A stretch of DNA of 64,000 nt from Neoarius graeffei (Eukaryota; Chordata; Actinopteri; Siluriformes; Ariidae): positions 40,243,198 to 40,307,197 of the forward strand of contig NC_083577.1 of assembly GCF_027579695.1 (NCBI RefSeq), given 5' to 3'. Numbering within the stretch: the first letter of the stretch is position 1; each line of letters starts with the position of its first letter. Of the stretch, positions 57,938 through 64,000 are shown piece by piece. A program made the position numbers and the translations under genes. The notes beneath the pieces were generated by a model. It saw only the letters and a list, made by a program, of their open reading frames with translations, searched no databases and was not told where the DNA came from.

Positions 57938-59546
57938 TACAGTGGGGCAAAAAAGTATTTAGTCAGCCACCAATTGTGCAAGTTCTCCCACTTAAAAAGA
58001 TGAGAGAGGCCTGTAATTTTCATCATAGGTACACTTCAACTATGAGAGACAGAATGGGTGGAAAGAATCCAGGAAATCACATTGTAGGATTTTTAATGAA
58101 TTAATTGGTAAATTCCTCGGTAAAATAAGTATTTGGTCACCTACAAACAAGCAAGATTTCTGGCTCTCACAGACCTGTAACTTCTTCTTTAAGAGGCTCC
58201 TCTGTCCTCCACTCGTTACCTGTATTAATGGCACCTGTTTGAACTCGTTATCAGTATAAAAGACACCTGTCCACAACCTCAAACAGTCACACTCCAAACT
58301 CCACTATGGCCAAGACCAAAGAGCTGTCAAAGGACACCAGAAACAAAATTGTAGACCTGCACCAGGCTAGGAAGATTGAATCTGCAATAGGTAAGCAGCT
58401 TGGTGTGAAGAAATCAACTGTGGGAGCAATTATTAGAAAATGGAAGACATACAAGACCACTGATAATCTCCCTCGATCTGGGGCTCCACGCAAGATCTCA
58501 CCCCATGGGGTCAAATTGATCACAAGAACGGTGAACAAAAATCCCAGAACCACACAGGGGGACCTAGTGAATGACCTGCAGAGAGTTGGGACCAAAGTAA
58601 CAAAGGCTACCATCAGTAACACACTACGTCGCCAGGGACTCAAATCCTGCAGTGCCAGACGTGTCCCCCTGCTTAAGCCAGTACATGTCCAGGCCCAACT
58701 GAAGTTTGCTAGAGAGCATTTGGATGATCCAGAAGAGGATTGGGAGAATGTCATATGGTCAGATGAAACCAAAATAGAACTTTTTGGTAAAAACTCAACT
58801 TGTCGTGTTTGGAGGAGAAAGAATGCTGAGTTGCATCCAAAGAACACCATACCTACTGTGAAGCATGGGGGTGGAAACATCATGCTTTGGGGCTGTTTTT
58901 CTGCAAAGGGACCAGGACGACTGATCCGTGTAAAGGAAAGAATGAATGGGGCCATGTATCATGAGATTTTGAGTGAAAACCTCCTTCCATCAGCAAGAGC
59001 ATTGAAGATGAAACGTGGCTGGGTCTTTCAGCATGACAATAATCCCAAACACACCGCCCGGGCAATGAAGGAGTGGCTTCGTAAGAAGCATTTCAAGGTC
59101 CTGGAGTGGCCTAGCCAGTCTCCAGATCTCAACCCCATAGAAAATCTTTGGAGGGAGTTGAAAGTCCGTGTTGCTCAGCGACAGCCCCAAAACATCACTG
59201 CTCTAGAGGAGATCTGCATGGAGGAATGGGCCAAAATACCAGCAACAGTGTGTGAAAACCTTGTGAAGACTTACAGAAAACGTTTGACCTCTGTCATTGC
59301 CAACAAAGGGTATATAACAAAGTATTGAGATGAACTTTTGTTATTGACCAAATACTTATTTTCCACCATAATTTGCAAATAAATTCTTTAAAAATCAGAC
59401 AGTGTGATTTTCTGGATTTTTTTTTCTCATTTTGTCTCTCATTGTTGAAGTGTACCTATGATGAAAATTACAGGCCTCTCTCATCTTTTTAAGTGGGAGA
59501 ACTTGCACAATTGGTGACTGACTAAAAACTTTTTTGCCCCACTGTA
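57938..59546 (+). mobile_element. Tc1 transposon, family C, structurally intact
   Basis: 1609 bp from tacagtggggc to gccccactgta with TA edges. The outer about 120 bp of the two ends are almost identical. The motif agtatttNgtcanccac recurs inside each end (IR/DR layout). It holds one full open transposase frame. It is inserted in the hAT, so it is younger than that copy. Confidence 0.95.
58306..59328 (+). CDS. Tc1 transposase (family C), full-length ORF
   Basis: 340 residues, exactly the usual Tc1 length, with no stop or shift. Paired-like HTH region at about residues 1-110, with [12 protein letters not shown] and GAPRKI (AT-hook-like), and a second HTH with TISNTLRR. The DDE domain has D in [12 protein letters not shown] in [10 protein letters not shown] and E in LNPIENLW at normal spacing, plus [13 protein letters not shown]. 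The start MAKTKEL is the first ATG after the left inverted repeat. Terminal repeats, direct repeats and ORF all look intact, so this is the best candidate in the window for a mobile autonomous element. Activity is not shown by sequence alone. Confidence 0.95.
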   Translation: MAKTKELSKDTRNKIVDLHQARKIESAIGKQLGVKKSTVGAIIRKWKTYKTTDNLPRSGAPRKISPHGVKLITRTVNKNPRTTQGDLVNDLQRVGTKVTKATISNTLRRQGLKSCSARRVPLLKPVHVQAQLKFAREHLDDPEEDWENVIWSDETKIELFGKNSTCRVWRRKNAELHPKNTIPTVKHGGGNIMLWGCFSAKGPGRLIRVKERMNGAMYHEILSENLLPSARALKMKRGWVFQHDNNPKHTARAMKEWLRKKHFKVLEWPSQSPDLNPIENLWRELKVRVAQRQPQNITALEEICMEEWAKIPATVCENLVKTYRKRLTSVIANKGYITKY

Positions 59547-60183
59547 TAAACATTGCTACTCTGTTATGGTACATTCAATACAAGGAAAAATACACAGGTT
59601 AATACTGTATTTTCATGTTTTTTATTTTAAAGATGGGCTAGATAGGCCCTACAGGGTGGATGTGCTACTGCCATTTTTAAACACAACTTGCATATAACAC
59701 AGGCCTATTAAGATCGTTCACTGATTCAACCAAAAAACAAGTGCAAGGGAGAGAGTGGCTGTGCTTCTGCCATTTACACATACATCTTGCACAAATACAG
59801 AGCTATTCAAATAATTAACAATTAACACAAATCAAGTTAAACTTTGATCATAACACATCAAGTTAAACTGTGAACATACATGAAAAGGGGACAGTGAACC
59901 CCCAAGCCATCTGTGAATTCCCACATTAGTGAGATGTCTGACCCTGATGAGTTGCACATAACATATCTATCCTGGGGTAGATGGAGGTTGTCAGGCAGAG
60001 GGTCAGATCAGCCTCAGGCTGCAGCCTTGACCTGTATTTGTTCTTCAGGTAAGTGAGAGAAGAAAATCCACTTTCACAAAGATATGTAGTTGCAAAGGGC
60101 AAAAGGCTCATCATAGCTTTTGCTGCCAATTGTGGAAAGTCTTTCTGACAAGAGATCCAGAACTGACTGAGTGATTTTGTGTC

Positions 60184-60493
60184 TGTAGCGGGTATAACGT
60201 GAGGGTGGAGCACAGAAGACAGCAGGACAGAGATCAGGATGAAATATAGGTTTTTATTGCCGCACTTTTCAGTTGGACTCTCAAACGCAACACTCGGAGA
60301 TTCACACACACTCTCCTCTCGGCAAGCTCCCCTCTGCTCTCACTCTCCCTCCTTAAATAGGGCGCGGTTTACTGGGGAGAACACACACAAAACACAGGTT
60401 AATTACACTCAGGTGAAGCGATTCTGCCACTTACCTTCCCCAACTCTGCCCTCCTGTCACAGACCGGTGCTTGACCACGCCCCCGCTGCCACA
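60184..60493 (-). mobile_element. Gypsy 3' LTR
   Basis: On the minus strand it begins TGTGGCAGCGGGGGC and ends CGCTACA (TG..CA). It contains a TATA-like tatttaag and the poly(A) signal aataaaaacc about 50 bp before the end. About 310 bp. No second LTR was found in the window, so the element is 5'-truncated. Confidence 0.75.
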
Positions 60494-62045
60494 TACCCCT
60501 ACCGCCCGACTCAGGCTGGGCGCCCGTCCGACCCGCAGCCGACTCCCCCCCCGACGGGAGAGGAAGTCCGCCACAACCATCTGCGCCCCCGGCCTGTGGA
60601 CCACCTTGAAGTTGAAAGGTTGGAGCGCCAGATACCAACGGGTGATCCGCGCGTTGGCATCCTTCATGCGGTGGAGCCACTGGAGGGGCGCGTGGTCCGA
60701 ACAGAGGGTGAAAGAGCGCCCCAGCAGGTAGTAACGGAGGGCGAGGACCGCCCACTTGATCGCCAGGCACTCTTTCTCGATTGTGCTGTAGCGCCCCTCA
60801 CGCACTGACAGCTTTCGGCTGATGTATAACACTGGGCGGTCCTCTCCCCCCACCTGCTGGAACAAAACGGCCCCCAGCCCTCTGTCCGATGCATCCGTCT
60901 GTAACAAAAAAGGGAGAGAGAAGTCAGGGGAGTGCAAAAGTGGCCCCCCACACAGTGCAGCCTTTACCTCAGAGAAAGCCCACTGGCACTGCTCCGTCCA
61001 CTGGACCGGATCTGGCGCCCCCTTTTTAGTGAGGTCAGTCAGCGGGCTGGTGACGTCCGAATAATTAGGTATAAACTTACGATAATAGCCAGCCAGCCCC
61101 AGGAACTGTCTCACCCCCTTTTTGGTCTTGGGCCTCGGGCAGGCTGCAATCGCTGCTGTCTTATTAATTTGGGGACGCACCTGCCCATTACCCAAGTGGA
61201 AGCCCAGATACTGTACTTCCACCCACCCAATCGCACACTTCTTCGGGTTGGCTGTGAGACCCGCCCGCCTCAGCGACCTAAGGACGGCCCTCAGGTGTTG
61301 CAGGTGCCGCTGCCAGTCATTACTATAAATGATGTCGTCTAAGTAAGTGGCCGCATAGGTGGCGTGGGGCCGGAGGACCCGGTCCATCAGCCGCTGAAAC
61401 GTAGCGGGCGCCCCAAACAGCCCAAACGGAAGTGTGACGAACTGGTGTAAGCCGAACGGTGTGGAAAAGGCAGTTTTTTCCTGGGATAATGGAGTCAAGG
61501 GGATCTGCCAATATCCCTTCATCAAATCCAGTGTCGAGTAAAAGCGAGCCGTGCCTAGTCGATCGAGCAGCTCATCAATACGAGGCATTGGGTACGCGTC
61601 GAATTTAGACACCGCGTTGACTTTTCTATAGTCCACGCAGAACCGGACCGAGCCGTCGGCCTTGGGAACCAAGACCACCGGGCTGCTCCAGTCACTGTGG
61701 GACTCCTCGACGATGCCCATTTCGAGCATGGCCTGAAGTTCTTCCCGAACCACCTTTTTTTGTGTTCGGGTAATCTATAAGGACGACTACGCACTACCAC
61801 CCCCTGGGGCGTCTCTATGTGGTGTTCTATGAGGTTGGTGCGACCGGGCAGGGGCGAGAACACATCCGAAAACTCGGTCTGCAATTGGGCGACCTCCGTG
61901 AGTTGGGTCGGGGAGAGGTGGTCTCCACAGGGGACCGGAGAGGTGCGAGATGCCAATGACCCTTTTTGGACCTCCGGCCCCAGCTCCGCCTTCTCCGGAA
62001 CTACCGACACCAACGCCACGGGGACCTCCTCGTTCCAGAGAAGTA
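60494..62045 (-). pseudogene. Ty3/Gypsy pol fragment: RT and RNase H, no integrase
   Basis: Minus strand. A pre-RT segment (TEFSDVFSPLPGRTNLIEHH) is followed, after a one-base loss in an A run near 61757, by RT: SSPVVLVPKADGSVRFCVDY, YSTLDLMKGYWQIP, FGLFGAPATFQRLMD and YLDDIIYSN (catalytic). RNase H then has LLQTDASDRGLGAVL, YSTIEKECLAI and CSDHAPLQWL, ending at VADFLSRRGG. Only about 100 bp separate this from the LTR, so integrase is missing. Gag and protease are also gone (5' truncation at the hAT junction). Not autonomous. Confidence 0.88.
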
Positions 62046-63740
62046 GCGCCTGAACAGCCCCTCGAGTGCCTCCAAATGCGCGAGAATTGCATGCATTATG
62101 GGGGGTGAGAGCACAGCAGAATCGCCCAGCTCATCAACTGATGGAAACATGGAAAACGTTTCCTGTCCAATGCGCTCCCTCCATCATTTGATTTTTTTTG
62201 ATAAAGCCTTCCATTTTGTCATAGAGGTGAATTGCAACTGTATTGCGGCCTTGCATCGAGCTGTTCAGTTTGTTCAATTCAGCAAAAATGTCAACCAGGT
62301 AGGCAAGCGTGGTGAGCCAAACGTTGTCATTGAAAAGTGCAGCCAGGTCTGTTCGCTTTTGCATAAGTAAAAACTCCCGAATGGATTTGCGCAATTCCAA
62401 CACACGTGACAACACTGTTCCACGTGAAAGCCATCTCACTTCGGAATGGTACAGTATAGGAGCGCAGTGTGTTGTTCTCCCTCAGCAGCGCAGAGGTTTG
62501 AGAAGAGGCGCGTTTGCAAAGCGCTCTTCTTCACTAAGTTGACCACTTTCACCACAGCATCCACGACTTCTGCCAACTCCGCGCTCATGTCTTTGGCAAC
62601 AAGTGACTCCCTATGTAACATACAGTGGGTCCAGATTACTTGCGGAGATACATCTCGAACCAGCGCGATAAGTCCGCTTTTTAAACCGGCCATGGCTCTT
62701 GCACCGTCCATACACAGCGCAATACATTTTGACCATGGGATGTCATTTTCTCTGAAGAAATTGTCGATTACTTTGAAAATTTCGGAACTGGTTGTGCGTT
62801 GAGGAAGGCACTTGCAAAACAAAAATTCCTCTTTCATTTCCTGATTATCTACAAAGCGTACAAACGCCAGGAGCTGGGCGTCATTGGCCACATCTGTAGA
62901 TTCATCCAACTGCAGTGCAAATGCATCTGCCATCCTGAGTTTCTCAAGCAGTTGTGCCCTTACATCTGTTGCCATATCATCTATCCGACGAGCTATGGTT
63001 GTATCAGAGATGGGGATAGTTTTCAGTTTATTTATGTCAATATCGCTGCCATCCATTGTTTGACACATGTCGGTTACTACAGGCATTATTAAGTCCTCTC
63101 CAGCTGTGTATGGCTGTTTCTTCTGGGCAATCCTCAGGGCCATTTGATAAGAGCATTTCAAAGCTAGCTCACCAACTTTGGCTGATTTTCTTATCAGTGT
63201 CTGTTGACCTCAGAGGGATTTAAGATTAGCTTGGAAGTATTCAATGGGTTTGTCTTTTAAGTGGCTGTATGTTGTCTCCAAATGACGCTGCAGCTTCGAT
63301 GGCTTCATAGATTGGTTTGAAAGAACAGCGGAGCAAATGACACACATTGGAAATTCAATGCCATCTCTCTCCTTGAAGGTAAAGCCAAACTTCATATAAT
63401 TATCTGAGTATTTTCGGGTCTTTTCTTGTTTGCGCTTACCCTTAGCTCTGACATCAGCAACAACTTCTTCGCCACTTTCAGTCGCGTTTTCGTTCTTTTC
63501 AGAGGTGGATGGCATTGCTACTGTGCTTGCTGATTTGTTTGGTCGAATTACAAAACGATCTATTTTTCAGTAAGAACAAATATGTGGGTTTAACCCGGTT
63601 ACAGTGGGTAGGCTAAGTTAGCTAACGGAGGCCAGGGGACAGGGCAGGAATATTTTTGTTGATATGAGTGATCCGGTGCGATTTCACGACCCCCCTGTAG
63701 TACCTCCGCGACCCCCCTGTTGAAGACCTCTGCTCTAGGT

Positions 63741-64000
63741 TACTTGAATGTTTAAAACAAATAATTCTGAGAATGAATTTCTCGTTTCCAAGTTTAAAGC
63801 TTTGTTGATTGTGATGTTTGTTTAGTTTTTCTGTGTAAGTTGGTGTGAATTTATGGTTTGTTTGTGTGTTTTGAGTTTTTAAAAAAAGCATTTGTCTGTC
63901 CTGTTACATGAGACAGGATGATTTTGCATTTACTTTTGTTATGTTAGAAATATGTTTCACATGGTAACATATCAATTCTTTGTTTAAAAATTGATACCAA
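63741..64000. other. Flank of hAT, nothing recognised
   Basis: AT-rich host flank beyond the right target duplication. No feature seen. Confidence 0.5.

Larger units (their letters stand above)
59926..63515 (-). pseudogene. hAT transposase (ZBED5/SCAND3-like), broken by Gypsy
   Basis: Minus strand. The N-terminus MPSTSEKN at 63515 leads into a BED-like finger (CVICSAVLSNQSMKPSKLQRH). TGA near 63213 follows NLKSL. The body continues (63161-62436) with ALQLDESTDV, CMDGARAM and IWTHCMLHRESL. An apparent 5-nt insertion near 62448 shifts the frame before VRWLSRG, and another shift lies near 62140. The Gypsy fragment joins at about 62045. The C-terminus resumes at about 60183 (LSQFWISCQKDFPQ, LPFATTYLCESGFSSLT, YPRIDML) and ends at 59926. 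Some 80 residues may be missing across the Gypsy insertion. Related transposases gave rise to host ZBED5-type genes. Confidence 0.87.
57814..63732 (-). mobile_element. BED-type hAT transposon, 5.9 kb, with two insertions
   Basis: Exact 8-bp duplications ctctaggt at 57806-57813 and 63733-63740. The ends are CAGGGGTCTTCAACG and the inverse of CAGAGGTCTTCAACA. The transposase runs on the minus strand. A Tc1 (57938-59546) sits in the 3' untranslated part and a Gypsy fragment (60184 to about 62045) in the coding part. Confidence 0.92.

Noticed and set aside
60239-60808. A plus-strand gene opposite the Gypsy pol
   Set aside because: The frame is the antisense of the RNase H/LTR region and is proline-rich only because of that.

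Overview
This window is teleost fish DNA. The evidence is one complete intron-containing vertebrate gene of fish type (hemopexin/Wap65) surrounded by fish-type mobile DNA: several Tc1 families, L2, RTE-like, RNase H-bearing and Dong/Rex6-like LINEs, tRNA-headed SINEs of the Mermaid/DANA type, hAT and TTAA-flanked DNA transposons, and a Ty3/Gypsy fragment. The Tc1 mix would suit a catfish-like genome, but this is a guess. No bacterial-style operon, CRISPR array, rRNA gene or functional tRNA gene was seen.

Layout. 1-7.1 kb: Tc1 elements, both with dead transposases, plus SINEs, one of which has a tRNA-like head, a 5S rRNA-like tail and a 14-bp target duplication. 7.8-11.3 kb: microsatellites, a SINE and a TTAA-flanked Kolobok-like element. 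11.3-17.9 kb: an L2 LINE on the minus strand, broken by SINEs and three DNA elements. 18.5-21.7 kb: a Tc1 with a second, ORF-intact Tc1 inside it. 22.0-27.75 kb: the hemopexin/Wap65 gene, ten coding exons and 447 codons on the plus strand, with an ORF-intact Tc1 in intron 3. 28-35.2 kb: SINEs, a relic THAP-domain reading frame split by a hAT element, another Tc1-B and a degenerate Tc1 with a SINE in it. 35.2-38.1 kb: an RNase H-bearing LINE. 40.07-56.02 kb: one ordinary 1.6-kb Tc1 blown up to 16 kb by stacked insertions, up to six levels deep, including an element with about 760-bp terminal inverted repeats and a 632-bp near-perfect palindrome. 57.8-63.7 kb: a BED-type hAT element with an exact 8-bp target duplication, holding a structurally intact Tc1 and a Gypsy fragment whose RNase H runs almost straight into an LTR.

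How it fits together. Only the hemopexin/Wap65 gene looks like a working host gene. It has a TATA box, a signal peptide, phase-consistent GT-AG introns and a poly(A) signal. The other coding stretches are transposon proteins. Three Tc1 transposase frames are open over their full length (19614-20690, 23202-24278 and 58306-59328), so some activity may be recent. The rest carry stops, frameshifts or insertions. Target duplications let several insertions be ordered in time.

Limits. Family names come from motifs and remembered consensus sequences, not from a database search. Element ends are firm where a target duplication is quoted and approximate elsewhere.
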